Positions 27,969 through 37,900 of a DNA stretch of 64,000 nt are shown piece by piece. The position numbers and the translations under genes were made by a program. Positions within the stretch are counted from its first letter, which is position 1, and every line of letters starts with the position of its first letter. Source of the DNA: Thermoclostridium sp036562185 (lineage in GTDB: Bacteria > Bacillota > Clostridia > DSM-8532); NCBI GenBank assembly GCA_036562185.1, contig DATCKN010000055.1, positions 62,001-126,000 on the forward strand, written 5' to 3'. Below the pieces are notes generated by a model that worked only from the letters and a program-made list of their open reading frames with translations, did not search any database and had not been told where the DNA came from.

Positions 27969-28845
27969 TTAAGGTTTATATTGCCATAAGCTTTCATCAA
28001 CTACTTTTTCAAATTTTTTCTCGGGGTTAACTGTGAAACTTACTCCCCATGGATAGCTGAACGAAACATTTTCCCATAATGATAAGGCTACTGTTTGATG
28101 GGCATACGTTCCCCAATGATTGATGTTTGACGCTTGATCGGGATGCGAAGGCACACCATCGTACTCTATAGCTCCATATGCAGCTTGTGGTATATAACCT
28201 ATCGCAAATGTTCCTGCTACCATACCGAATGGCCAATAATCAGGCGGCATAGGTACAGACATGATGTATGCACTGCCCTCGTTTATTTCAAGCTCATTGA
28301 AATCTACTGTATCATTGTTATACTTCAATGTTGAATTTAATATTGAAACTCCTCCGGGCCCAGCATATAACGTACATTGTAAATACTCATATACCCAAGC
28401 TCCACCTGCGGAGTTTTCGATAGCTGAACTCATGCTATCCCTGCTGATTCCGACATAATCTGTATAGTTGTTATCCGGCATATCAGTCCATTCATGCTAT
28501 TTCCTCATCAGGATTTTTTGTTTTCTTATTTTCCTCATTCGCTGTTTTTTCTTCCTGCAAATCATCCGATGCGGGATATCTTACTGTTCTGTAAAGTGTT
28601 GTGGCATTTTTTGCTTTAAGAAACATTCTTTCAGGCATTGCATCAATAAGTTTATCAGAATATCCTGCTTTTTTAAGTTTCATTTTTCCGATTTCAATGT
28701 CGCTTAAACCTTCAATATCATCAATGTCAAGATCTATTTCAATGGTTTTGACTTCATAATCAGTTTCAATTTCTTCAGCATTAATACCTGATAATAGACA
28801 TAACAGCAATGCCGCATTTAATGCAAACATTAAAAATTTTTTCAT
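27969..28845 (-). pseudogene. Secreted protein gene split by an apparent +1 frameshift
   Basis: The first part starts at ATG 28845 (GAGGGG site upstream) with a signal peptide (KKFLMFALNAALLLCLLSG) and a charged region, and stops at TGA 28492 after ...NPDEEIA. The second part is open in another frame from before 28481 to 27969 and encodes about 170 residues, Tyr-, Trp- and Pro-rich, beginning EWTDMPDNNYTDY. Dropping the single T between codon GCA and GAA (near 28494) joins the two into one 290-residue exported protein. No ribosome site supports separate translation of the second half. Function unknown. Two adjacent disrupted genes suggest local decay, or sequence errors, in this patch. Confidence 0.65.
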
Positions 28846-29260
28846 GTTCATCCCCTCACTTATTAATATTATCAGCTTAACCTTATTCAATAAGAGATAG
28901 CGTCGGCTTTAGTTTTCTGCAAATAGTTTACACTACTATTATATAATAATATATACATGAATTTCCATATATAATTTAATCTTTACACAAAAAATTCAGC
29001 AAATATTTTTCCGAAATAACATTTCTGCCGTATGACAGTTCAGGCAGAGGATGTTTATGTTTTGCGCATGTTCCGGACAAACACGGGTATTTGCTTTTGC
29101 TTTATGTTTCTCCGAACAATAAGCGACAAAGCCTCAAAGTAACAGAATTTTGCGATTCGCATAATATAAACTATGAAAAATCAGGAACTCATTCAACAGA
29201 CATATCAACTTATTATATGAGTAACCCCGTGAAGTTTAAAACAAGGCGGAGGTGTTTTTC
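28846..29260. other. Intergenic region between the minus-strand patch and murA
   Basis: About 415 bases with no gene that can be supported on either strand. It must hold the divergent promoters for the minus-strand secreted-protein gene and for murA. An AT-rich tract of TATATAATAATATA type lies near 28940-28960. No fragment resembling murD, murG, murC or murB was recognised. Confidence 0.5.
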
Positions 29261-30520
29261 TTGAACAGGTTTATCATTGAAGGTGGTAACCGTCTGCATG
29301 GTGAATTAAGGATACCAGGGGCAAAAAATGCTGTTTTGCCAATTCTGGCAGCTACTATTCTTAACCGCGGAACAAGTATAATTAAGAATTGTCCCAATCT
29401 TGAAGATGTTAAGACAATGCAGGAAATTCTTTCTTCATTAGGTCTTGAAGTACAGCGCGACAAGCAAAGTATCATTGTAAACGGAAAAAATCTTACAGCC
29501 AATGAAATCCCAGAATCCCTTGCAGGCAAGATGCGCAGTTCAATAGTTCTTATGGGGGCTGTTTTAGGCCGTATCGGAGAAATTTTTATTTCATACCCGG
29601 GCGGGTGTTCAATAGGGCCCAGGCCTATTGACATGCATTTAAGCTCTTTGCGAAAAATGGGAGCAGAAATTGATGATTTATATAAAGGTATATTGCATTG
29701 TAAAGTAAAAAGATTTCAGGGAACTGAAATACTGTTGGATTATCCAAGCGTTGGGGCAACCGAGAATATAATGCTTGCTGCCTGTCTTGCAGAAGGTGAG
29801 ACGATAATCCGGAATGCTGCGAAGGAACCTGAAATTGTGGACCTGCAAAATTTCCTGCAGGCTTTAGGAGTGGAAATATACGGTGCTGGTACAGGGGTTA
29901 TTCACATTACAGGATGCAGGGAAATAGAAAAGGATGTTACATACAGTGTTATTCCGGACAGAATTGTAGCAGGAACATATATGGCATGTGTAGCCGCCAC
30001 AGGCGGGGAACTTGTTTTGACCGGGGCTGATTATGAGCCTGTCAGTTCAATTGCCTATTTGCTCAGAAACTGTGGTGTATCCATTGAGCGGCTTGACAGC
30101 AAAAATATGAGAATAAAATCCGATCAGAATCTGAAAGCAATTGAAGTGATACGTACTTCTCCATATCCTGGATTCCCTACCGATATGCAGCCACAATTTG
30201 TAGCTGTTCTCTCAAAAGCATCAGGCACCAGTGTAGTTATTGAAACTGTTTTTGAAAACCGCTACGGGTATGTTGAGCAATTAATGCGAATGGGAGCCGA
30301 TATTACTGTCAGGGAAAGAGTGGCGGTTATAAAAGGTGTCAAAAGGCTCACAGGTGCTTTCGTTGATGCCAGTGATTTAAGGGGTGGAGCTGCGTTAACA
30401 ATTGCTGCGCTGTCTGCAGAAGGAACAAGTATTATAAATAACGTGATGCACATTGACAGAGGATATGAGGCACTTGAAAAGAGTTTGGGCATGATAGGTG
30501 CAAAAATCAGGCGTGAATAA
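29261..30520 (+). CDS. murA: UDP-N-acetylglucosamine 1-carboxyvinyltransferase
   Basis: A 419-residue enzyme adding enolpyruvate from PEP to UDP-GlcNAc, the first committed peptidoglycan step. Seen are PGAKNAVLPILAA with the Lys-Asn pair near residue 22, the active-site Cys in YPGGCSIGPRPID (about 115), and DLRGGAALTIAAL near the end. The Cys means fosfomycin sensitivity would be expected. TTG at 29261 is preferred over GTG 29252 because GCGGAGG ends 8 bases before the TTG. It restarts the dcw cluster after the accessory patch. Confidence 0.95.
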   Translation: MNRFIIEGGNRLHGELRIPGAKNAVLPILAATILNRGTSIIKNCPNLEDVKTMQEILSSLGLEVQRDKQSIIVNGKNLTANEIPESLAGKMRSSIVLMGAVLGRIGEIFISYPGGCSIGPRPIDMHLSSLRKMGAEIDDLYKGILHCKVKRFQGTEILLDYPSVGATENIMLAACLAEGETIIRNAAKEPEIVDLQNFLQALGVEIYGAGTGVIHITGCREIEKDVTYSVIPDRIVAGTYMACVAATGGELVLTGADYEPVSSIAYLLRNCGVSIERLDSKNMRIKSDQNLKAIEVIRTSPYPGFPTDMQPQFVAVLSKASGTSVVIETVFENRYGYVEQLMRMGADITVRERVAVIKGVKRLTGAFVDASDLRGGAALTIAALSAEGTSIINNVMHIDRGYEALEKSLGMIGAKIRRE

Positions 30521-30644
30521 ATATTGCCCGCAGAAAGTCCCTTCATTGCAGACATATGAAGTGTGTGTTATAATTTACTTGATTATTCCTGATACATTCC
30601 GTTGTTTTAATCAATTCTTTAACCGGTACGGATAAGGGGTACTA

Positions 30645-31463
30645 ATGAAAAGATCTGGAAAGAGCGATATAGATATATTATTAAGCAGAAAATCCGGCAA
30701 AAAGCGGGGCGTTAAGCTTATACTTGTTTTTATTATTCTCATGGGAAGCCTGGCAGCGGTTTTAATGTTTTCTCCGCTGCTTTTGCTGTCGGATATATAT
30801 GTTAATGAAACAATCAATTATACCGCAGAAGAAATAATTGAAGCATCTGGAATACAAAAGGGAGAGAATGCAATAAATTATCTTGGCGGCAGTTTCTATC
30901 ATCTTGTTCATTTGCGCATGGGAATGGCCGAAGAAAATGTCATAAAACTGCCATGGGTTAAGGCTGCAGTAATAAAGTATGTGTTTCCTGACAAAGTTAA
31001 TATAACTGTAACCGAGAGGAATGCAATCGCGTGGATACGCCACTTCGGAAATTATCTGCTTGTGGATGAAGAAGGTTATGTTCTTGAAGTAGCCACAGAA
31101 CTAGATGAAAGCTATCCGGAAATCAGGGGAGTACAGTTGGATAAGTTTGTCCTGGGTGGTAAAATTCAAACAAAGGAGCCTGAAAAGATTTCTGTATTGG
31201 TCCAATTGCTGCAAAGCCTTAATGCTGTGGATTTGGATGCACCTCAAAAGCTGATTGAAGTTTTGGACTGGGTTGACATTCCTGAAAATAAAGAATTATA
31301 TTTATCTCTTGATAACCGTATAACAGCAAAAATTAAAATGGATGATGAATTGATATACAGGCTTTCCTATTTGAAGGAATTATATTACAATTATATTAAG
31401 CCTGAAGAAAGAGGAATGATAGACTTTTTTGATAATAAATATGCACGTTTTGTAGCTGAATGA
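30645..31463 (+). CDS. ftsQ: Cell division protein FtsQ/DivIB
   Basis: A 272-residue bitopic protein: basic cytoplasmic tail (1-25), a membrane helix (about 26-46), then a POTRA domain (LLSDIYVNETINYTAEEIIE) and the beta domain with VKAAVIKYVFPDKVNITVTE and NAIAWIR. FtsQ/DivIB bridges FtsL-DivIC and the septal synthase. ATG 30645 with a GGGGTA site upstream. Between murA and sbp, as in many Clostridia and Bacilli. Confidence 0.92.
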   Translation: MKRSGKSDIDILLSRKSGKKRGVKLILVFIILMGSLAAVLMFSPLLLLSDIYVNETINYTAEEIIEASGIQKGENAINYLGGSFYHLVHLRMGMAEENVIKLPWVKAAVIKYVFPDKVNITVTERNAIAWIRHFGNYLLVDEEGYVLEVATELDESYPEIRGVQLDKFVLGGKIQTKEPEKISVLVQLLQSLNAVDLDAPQKLIEVLDWVDIPENKELYLSLDNRITAKIKMDDELIYRLSYLKELYYNYIKPEERGMIDFFDNKYARFVAE

Positions 31464-31495
31464 CTTGCATTAAAACAGGAAAGTGGGGAAAGTCA

Positions 31496-31837
31496 ATGAT
31501 TCCGTTACTTGGTTTAATACTTGGCTTAATAATAGGAATTTTAATTCCTTATAATATTCCGAAAGAATATTCAAACTATGCAGCGGTGGCTATACTTGCC
31601 GCGTTGGATTCAGTTTTCGGCGGCCTTGCAGCTTCAATGAACAACAATTTTAAGATAAAGGTCTTTTTATCGGGTTTTTTCGGAAATTCATTATTGGCCG
31701 CATTATTGGCGTACATTGGAGACAGACTGGGGATTTCTCTGCATTTAGCCGCAATATTCGCTTTTGGAAACAGAATTTTCCTGAATTTTGGATTAATCCG
31801 CAGGAAGCTTATTGAAAAAAACAGCGAAAATTCCTAG
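31496..31837 (+). CDS. sbp: Small basic protein (Sbp, DUF1290 family)
   Basis: A 113-residue membrane protein with three hydrophobic segments, matching the DUF1290 family: start MIPLLGLILGLIIGIL, then LDSVFGGLAASM and FGNRIFLNFGLIRR at the end. Found between ftsQ and ftsZ in many Firmicutes; function unknown. The ATG at 31496 with GGGGAAAG upstream is chosen over an upstream frame extension that overlaps the end of ftsQ. Confidence 0.9.
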   Translation: MIPLLGLILGLIIGILIPYNIPKEYSNYAAVAILAALDSVFGGLAASMNNNFKIKVFLSGFFGNSLLAALLAYIGDRLGISLHLAAIFAFGNRIFLNFGLIRRKLIEKNSENS

Positions 31838-31845
31838 TACCATGC

Positions 31846-31873
31846 TTGATTTTAACGTTCATTAATATATAAT
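31846..31873 (+). promoter_or_regulatory. Candidate promoter of ftsZ
   Basis: TTGATT and TATAAT hexamers with a 16-base spacer, about 70 bases before the ftsZ start; gives ftsZ its own vegetative promoter. Confidence 0.5.
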
Positions 31874-31941
31874 AAAAAGTAAGAGTATGCATAAGGTTAA
31901 TTCTTCACATAAGATAAGGTAAATTAAAGGGGGATACGGGT

Positions 31942-33030
31942 TTGCTGGAATTTGATATTGATATGGAAAATTTTGCGCGAATTAAAGTCATAGGTGTTGG
32001 CGGCGGCGGCAATAATGCTGTTAACAGAATGATTGATGCCGGCCTTAGAGGGGTGGATTTTATAGCTGTTAATACCGATAAACAGGCGTTGTTTTTATCA
32101 AAAGCCAACACCAAGATACAGATAGGGGACAAGCTTACAAAAGGTCTTGGCGCAGGTGCAAACCCTGACATTGGTGAAAAAGCAGCAAATGAGAGCCGCG
32201 ATGAAATAGCCATGGCAATCAAGGATGCCGATATGGTTTTTGTTACAGCAGGAATGGGCGGTGGCACAGGTACAGGAGGTGCACCGGTAATTGCTCAGAT
32301 AGCAAAGGAACTGGGGATTCTTACTGTCGGTGTCGTTACTAAGCCATTTATGTTTGAAGGCAGGAAAAGGATGCAACAGGCAGAGCGCGGTATCGATAAT
32401 TTAAGGGCTGTGGTTGATACGCTTGTAACTATACCCAACGACAGGCTTTTACATATTGCTGATAAAAAGACAACAATGCTTGAAGCGTTCAGATTAGCTG
32501 ATGATGTACTCCGTCAGGGAGTTCAGGGTATTTCGGATTTGATTGCCGTACCTGGGTTGATCAACCTTGACTTTGCCGATGTGAAAACAATAATGCTTGA
32601 ACAGGGTCTTGCTCACATGGGCATAGGAAGAGGAGCAGGTGAAAACAAGGCTGAGGATGCCGCTAAGCAGGCTATTTCAAGCCCGCTTCTTGAAACGTCA
32701 ATTGAAGGTGCAAAAGGTGTATTGCTTAATATTACCGGCGGACCTGACCTTGGCCTGCAGGAAGTTAATACTGCTGCTGAACTGATACAGAATTCAGCAG
32801 ATCCGGAAGCAACCATAATCTTTGGTGCGGTTATAGACGAGAACCTCAAGGATGAATTAATAATTACAGTTATAGCAACAGGCTTTGATAAAACTCCTGA
32901 GTTTAAAAAACCGGGTAAACTGATAGATGCCAGTGAAGCAAGCGCTGCAGTGAAGAGTCCTGCAAAACCGGCGGAAGACGAGGATGGTCTTGATATTCCA
33001 ATTTTCTTAAAGCGCAACAGGTTCAGATAA
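31942..33030 (+). CDS. ftsZ: Cell division GTPase FtsZ
   Basis: A 362-residue tubulin-like GTPase forming the Z ring. The GTP-binding blocks GVGGGGNNAVNRM, AGMGGGTGTGGAP and PNDRLL are present, with the T7 loop DFADVKTIM. The C-terminal tail is short, ending DIPIFLKRNRFR, the conserved peptide that binds FtsA/SepF-type partners. TTG 31942 with AAAGGGGGA upstream. No ftsA lies before it, which is usual in Clostridia of this type. Confidence 0.97.
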   Translation: MLEFDIDMENFARIKVIGVGGGGNNAVNRMIDAGLRGVDFIAVNTDKQALFLSKANTKIQIGDKLTKGLGAGANPDIGEKAANESRDEIAMAIKDADMVFVTAGMGGGTGTGGAPVIAQIAKELGILTVGVVTKPFMFEGRKRMQQAERGIDNLRAVVDTLVTIPNDRLLHIADKKTTMLEAFRLADDVLRQGVQGISDLIAVPGLINLDFADVKTIMLEQGLAHMGIGRGAGENKAEDAAKQAISSPLLETSIEGAKGVLLNITGGPDLGLQEVNTAAELIQNSADPEATIIFGAVIDENLKDELIITVIATGFDKTPEFKKPGKLIDASEASAAVKSPAKPAEDEDGLDIPIFLKRNRFR

Positions 33031-33073
33031 TAAACAGGTTAAGAATTGTCCCCCAAAATAATGCTTGAAATAT

Positions 33074-33117
33074 ATGCCAGATCAGCTTCAGATGAAGAGG
33101 TCTGGCATTGTTTGTTT
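33074..33117 (+). terminator. Terminator after ftsZ
   Basis: ATGCCAGA pairs with TCTGGCAT, extended by two more pairs including a wobble, followed by a T-rich run. Closes the dcw cluster. Confidence 0.7.
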
Positions 33118-33213
33118 AAACAGGTGCGGTACTTGATATGTTATGATATTATATATAGTATAAATTAATATATGTATTAATTTAGCCGGAGTTCCCGAAA
33201 AGGAGTTGCTGTC

Positions 33214-34584
33214 ATGGAAGATGTTAAAAAGCTTATAAAACAGCAGAGAGAATTTTTTTCAACGGGCAAAACCCTGGATTTGAGGTTCCGGATTAATGCC
33301 CTGAAAAAGCTTAAGGAATCTGTGAAAAAGCATGAAGAAGAAGTTTGTGAAGCACTCAGGAGGGATTTGAATAAAGCTGCTTTTGAAGCTTATGCAACAG
33401 AAGTTGGTTTTGTATATGCCGAAATAAATGAAATGATAAGAAAGCTTCCCGGGTGGAGCAGGGTAAAAAGGGTGAGGACGCCGGTTACACAGTTCAAATC
33501 CTCTTCATATATTGTGTCCGAACCTTATGGAGTGGTTTTAATTATGTCTCCGTGGAATTACCCTTTTCAACTGTCAATAGCACCTTTAATCGGAGCCATT
33601 GCCGGGGGTAATTGTGCTGTTGTAAAACCTTCGGCATATTCACCGAACACGTCTTCAATTATTGCAAAAATAATAGGGGAATGTTTTGACAGCAATTACA
33701 TCTGTGTAATTGAAGGCGGCAGAGAGGCCAATAAAGAGCTTCTAAATGAAAAATTCGATTATATCTTTTTTACCGGTAGTGTCAGTGTCGGAAAAATTGT
33801 TATGGAAGCAGCGTCAAAAAACTTGACGCCGGTAACGTTGGAACTGGGAGGCAAGAGCCCGTGCATAGTGGATCGGGATTCGAATATTGATATATCAGCA
33901 AGAAGAATTATATGGGGGAAAACCATAAACAGCGGTCAAACATGCGTTGCGCCCGATTACTGTTTCGCCCATAAAGATATAAAGGACAGCCTCATTGCAG
34001 CAATGATAAAGTACATTAAAGAATTTTACGGCGATAAGCCATGCGCAAATCCTGAATACCCGCGAATAATCAATGAAAAGCATTTCAACAGGCTGAAGGC
34101 TCTGATTGACGGTGAGGAAGTTGCTGCCGGCGGAGATTTTAATGAAGAAACCCTGCAGATATCGCCTACGATACTGGATAATGTGAACTTTGATTCTGCT
34201 GTTATGCAGGAGGAAATATTCGGACCAATTCTTCCTATAATAGAGTATGATGACATAGAGCAGGTTATTTCATATATAAACAGCCATCCGAAACCATTGG
34301 CACTGTATCTTTTTACGAATAATAAAGAACTGGAGCAGATGATAGTTAAAAGGGTTCCATTCGGTGGCGGATGCATTAATGATACACTGGTACACCTGGC
34401 AACATCAGAGATGCCATTTGGCGGCGTGGGCGAAAGCGGAATGGGTGGTTACCACGGAAAGTGGAGCTTTGATACGTTTACACATAAAAAGAGCATTATG
34501 AAAAAGTCGTTCTCAATTGATATTGAGCTTCGATACCCGCCATATGGCAATAAACTGAACATTCTGAAGAAAATTATGAAGTAG
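33214..34584 (+). CDS. Aldehyde dehydrogenase, class 3-like
   Basis: A 456-residue NAD(P)-dependent aldehyde dehydrogenase. SPWNYPFQLSIAPLIGAIA, FFTGSVSVGK, the general base in LELGGKSP and the nucleophile Cys in NSGQTCVAPDY are all present, and the length and start fit the short class 3 (ALDH3, fatty or aromatic aldehyde) branch. The C-terminal RYPPYG block and a nearby basic tail are typical of that branch. ATG with AAAGGAG upstream. It stands alone between two noncoding stretches; the physiological aldehyde is unknown. Confidence 0.92.
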   Translation: MEDVKKLIKQQREFFSTGKTLDLRFRINALKKLKESVKKHEEEVCEALRRDLNKAAFEAYATEVGFVYAEINEMIRKLPGWSRVKRVRTPVTQFKSSSYIVSEPYGVVLIMSPWNYPFQLSIAPLIGAIAGGNCAVVKPSAYSPNTSSIIAKIIGECFDSNYICVIEGGREANKELLNEKFDYIFFTGSVSVGKIVMEAASKNLTPVTLELGGKSPCIVDRDSNIDISARRIIWGKTINSGQTCVAPDYCFAHKDIKDSLIAAMIKYIKEFYGDKPCANPEYPRIINEKHFNRLKALIDGEEVAAGGDFNEETLQISPTILDNVNFDSAVMQEEIFGPILPIIEYDDIEQVISYINSHPKPLALYLFTNNKELEQMIVKRVPFGGGCINDTLVHLATSEMPFGGVGESGMGGYHGKWSFDTFTHKKSIMKKSFSIDIELRYPPYGNKLNILKKIMK

Positions 34585-34946
34585 TTGCGTATAATTTAAA
34601 AAATCTCCAACTTCTCTCTGTTTTTTCGCATTATTAGCGGGTGATTCGGGTGATTTTGGCGACGCAGAGCAACACACTTCGAAACCATTCTGCATCCCCG
34701 TAAGCTGAGAGCGTGGAACTGAACGGCCCGGGATATGGAGACTCCAATGTCGAATTAATTATATAATGGGAGCGGATGTTTTAGTAGGTGCTTTGTTGCT
34801 CAAGAAGCCAAAACACCCGAAGCACGCGCTTGATACCAATGTGCTATGACGGGAGCAAATCATTTAAACTGCTTCGCATAATTTAAATATTCTGTAAGAT
34901 GAAAATTTGAGTATGATAACTGTTTTCAGCTGGTTGGGAGATTTTT
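34585..34946 (+). other. Unexplained noncoding stretch with structured RNA potential before addB
   Basis: No gene can be supported. The stretch is bounded by a degenerate direct repeat (core ATAATTTAAA at about 34590 and 34879). Inside, GGTG, TTTG and GCT (34787-34800) pair with AGC, CAAA and CACC (34806-34817) in one hairpin; GTGCTT of the same arm can instead pair with AAGCAC at 34820-34825, a mutually exclusive fold. GGAGACTCC near 34737 forms a further small stem. It may be a small RNA, a leader of addB, or a relic of an interspersed repeat. Confidence 0.4.
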
Positions 34947-37900
34947 ATGAGCATACGTTTTATATATGGCAGGGCTGGATGCGGAAAAACGCATTTTTGC
35001 CTTGAAGAGATGAAAGCAAAAATTGAAAGCGGACATACTGATCTGTTGTGCCTGCTGGTACCTGAACAGTATACTTTCCAGGCCGAAAGAGACCTGATTG
35101 AAATGCTTAACTCAGGCGGTATTCTGAAAAATGAAGTGCTGAGTTTCCGCCGCCTTGCGTATAGAATTTTTAATGAAGTGGGAGGTATTACATATCCACA
35201 TATACATCCTGCCGGAAAAAGCATGATTCTATATCGAATACTCGATAAAATGGACAAGGGCCTCAAGTATTTCAAAAATTCGGTGGAAAAGCCGGGGTTT
35301 ATAAGCAAGCTGTCCGACCTTATTAAAGAATTCAAACACTATAACGTAACTTTTGATAAACTGGATGAGGTATATAACAGGCTTGATGACAGTACTCCGT
35401 TGAAAGATAAAATGACAGAACTGAAAAATATATACCAGGCATTTGAAAAAACAATGGAAGAGCGATACAGGGACGCTGATGACGATCTTACCGTTGCCGC
35501 TGAAAAAATGAAAGCAGCAAAGCAATTTATCGGCTCGGAAATCTGGATTGACGGGTTTACCGATTTTACTCCGCAGGAATATAAAATAATAGAGGTTTTG
35601 CTTACGCAGGCAAAACGGGTCACAATAACCCTTATTTGTGACAATCTCAATGAACAGACATCCGAACTGGATATCTTTACACCGGCTAAAAAGGTATATC
35701 GTAAAGTGATGAACCTGGCAATTAAGAATAATATCGCATATGAACCGCCTGTTTTCCTGAATCCTAAGCCTTTGTACCGCTTTAAGGACAATATCGAGCT
35801 TGCCCACCTGGAAAGAAATTATAATACTCACCCGTATAAGGTTTTTCCTCACGAAACCCGCAGTATATCCCTGTTTTCATCGGTTAATATTTTTGCTGAA
35901 ATTGAGGCTGCGGCAAAGGATATTCTTAGGTTATGCAGGGAAAAAGGATTCAGGTTTCGGGATATTGCAGTGGTTACAAGAAATCTTAATGAGTACCAGA
36001 AGATGATAGAGGCCGTATTTAACGACTATGGCATACCATGTTTTCTGGACAGAAAGCTGGATATTTCAAATCACCCGCTTGTAAGGCTTATATTATCTAT
36101 GCTGGAGATTTTTACCGACAACTGGTCATATGAATCGGTTTTTCGTTATCTGAAATCGGGTCTGACGGGAATAGATCAGGACAGGATAGACAGACTGGAG
36201 AATTATGTTCTGGCATGTGGTATTCGTGGCAGCAAGTGGACAAGTGATGAAGAATGGAATATGAGCCCGGAGTTTTTTCCCGATGACAACGGTGTGAAAT
36301 ATGGTGCAGATTACTTGAAAGAAATTAACAGAACCCGTATGGAAATAGTGAAACCGCTTATGACATTCAGGCATAAGACCAAAGGGCGAAGGACGGCAGA
36401 GGAATTCTGCTCAGCGCTGTTTGATTTCCTGTGTTACCTGAAGATACCAAGGCGGATGGAAAAGCTTGTGGATGATTTTCGCAGCAAAGGCGAACTTGTT
36501 CTCGCGAATGAGTACTCACAGGTGTGGAACATGGTTATTGATCTGATGGATCAAATAGTTGAGGTTATGGCGGGAGAAACCTTTGGCATTGAACGTTTTA
36601 TGAATCTCATGAGTATTGGTTTCTCTGAATACAAAATAGGGTTGATTCCGCCTTCTGTTGACCAGGTGCTTGTAGGTAGTGTGGAAAGATCAAAAAGCCA
36701 TGCTGTTAAGGCATTGTACATACTGGGCACAAATGACGGTGTTTTTCCTTCAAAGGGCGGAGAAGAAGGGATTCTTACCGATGACGAGAGGGATAAACTG
36801 AACCGGATGGGAATGGAACTGGCAAAAACCACCAGGGATAAGGTTTTTGACGAGAATTTTCTGATTTACAGAACTCTGACAACTCCGTCGGATTATTTGC
36901 GCATAAGCTGGCCAATTGCCGATCAGGAAGGAAAAACCCTAAGGCCTTCGATTATAATATCACAAATCAAAAAGATATTCCCTTTGTGCAAAAAGAGCAG
37001 CAATATTCTGCCGCCTCAAACCAACGAGGAGGTATTGAATGAGATAGCTTCAAGGCCTGCCACTTTCAGACAACTGGTAACTGTTTTGCGGGAAAAGCAT
37101 GACGGAAAGGAAATACTTCCCGTCTGGCAGGATATAGCACTGTGGTTTTTGAAGAATGATGACTGGAAGGAAGAAATCGGCAAAGTCAGGGCAGCATTTC
37201 AGTACCGTAACATAGCACAGCCAATTGACAGGGATAAGGTTAGAAAACTGTATGGCGAATTTTTTGTATCGAGTGTTTCAAAGCTTGAACGATATAGCGC
37301 ATGCCCTTTTTCGTTCTTTATACAATACGGGCTTGGGGCGAAGGAAAGAAAAATATTCGAGTTCAGCCCGCCTGATGCAGGAACATTTCTGCATGCTGCG
37401 GTGGAACGATTTTCGAAGGCTGTCGATGACAGCCGGTATGCAGAACAGGTGACATGGCGCACCTTTGACAAAAAGTGGTGCGAAGAGAAGGTATCTGAGA
37501 TAATAGATGATATGCTGAACAAGATGACGGGTACAGGCCTGGCATCATCAAAGAGGCTGGTTATACTGGCAAACAGGTTAAAAAGAGTGGTGACAAGAGC
37601 TGTATGGCTTATTGCCGAGCACATTCGCAGAAGCGGTTTTGAACCGGTTGACTATGAAGCAAAGTTTGGTGATAAAGAGAAATACCCGCCCATTGTAATT
37701 GAGCTTGATAACGGAGAAAAAGTCAGCCTGTATGGCCGTATAGACCGTATTGACGTAATGGATGCAAACGACGGAAAATACCTTCGCATTGTGGATTACA
37801 AGTCGGGATCAAAAGATTTTAAGCTTGACAATGTTTACTATGGCTTGCAGATTCAGTTGATTACTTACATGGATGCAATTTGGGAGCATTTGTCATTAAA

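Noticed and set aside
34585..34946. c-di-GMP (GEMM) riboswitch, because of GACGCAGAGC and GAAACCATT
   Set aside because: The flanking stems and the tetraloop-receptor pieces do not fall in the right order, so the resemblance is partial.
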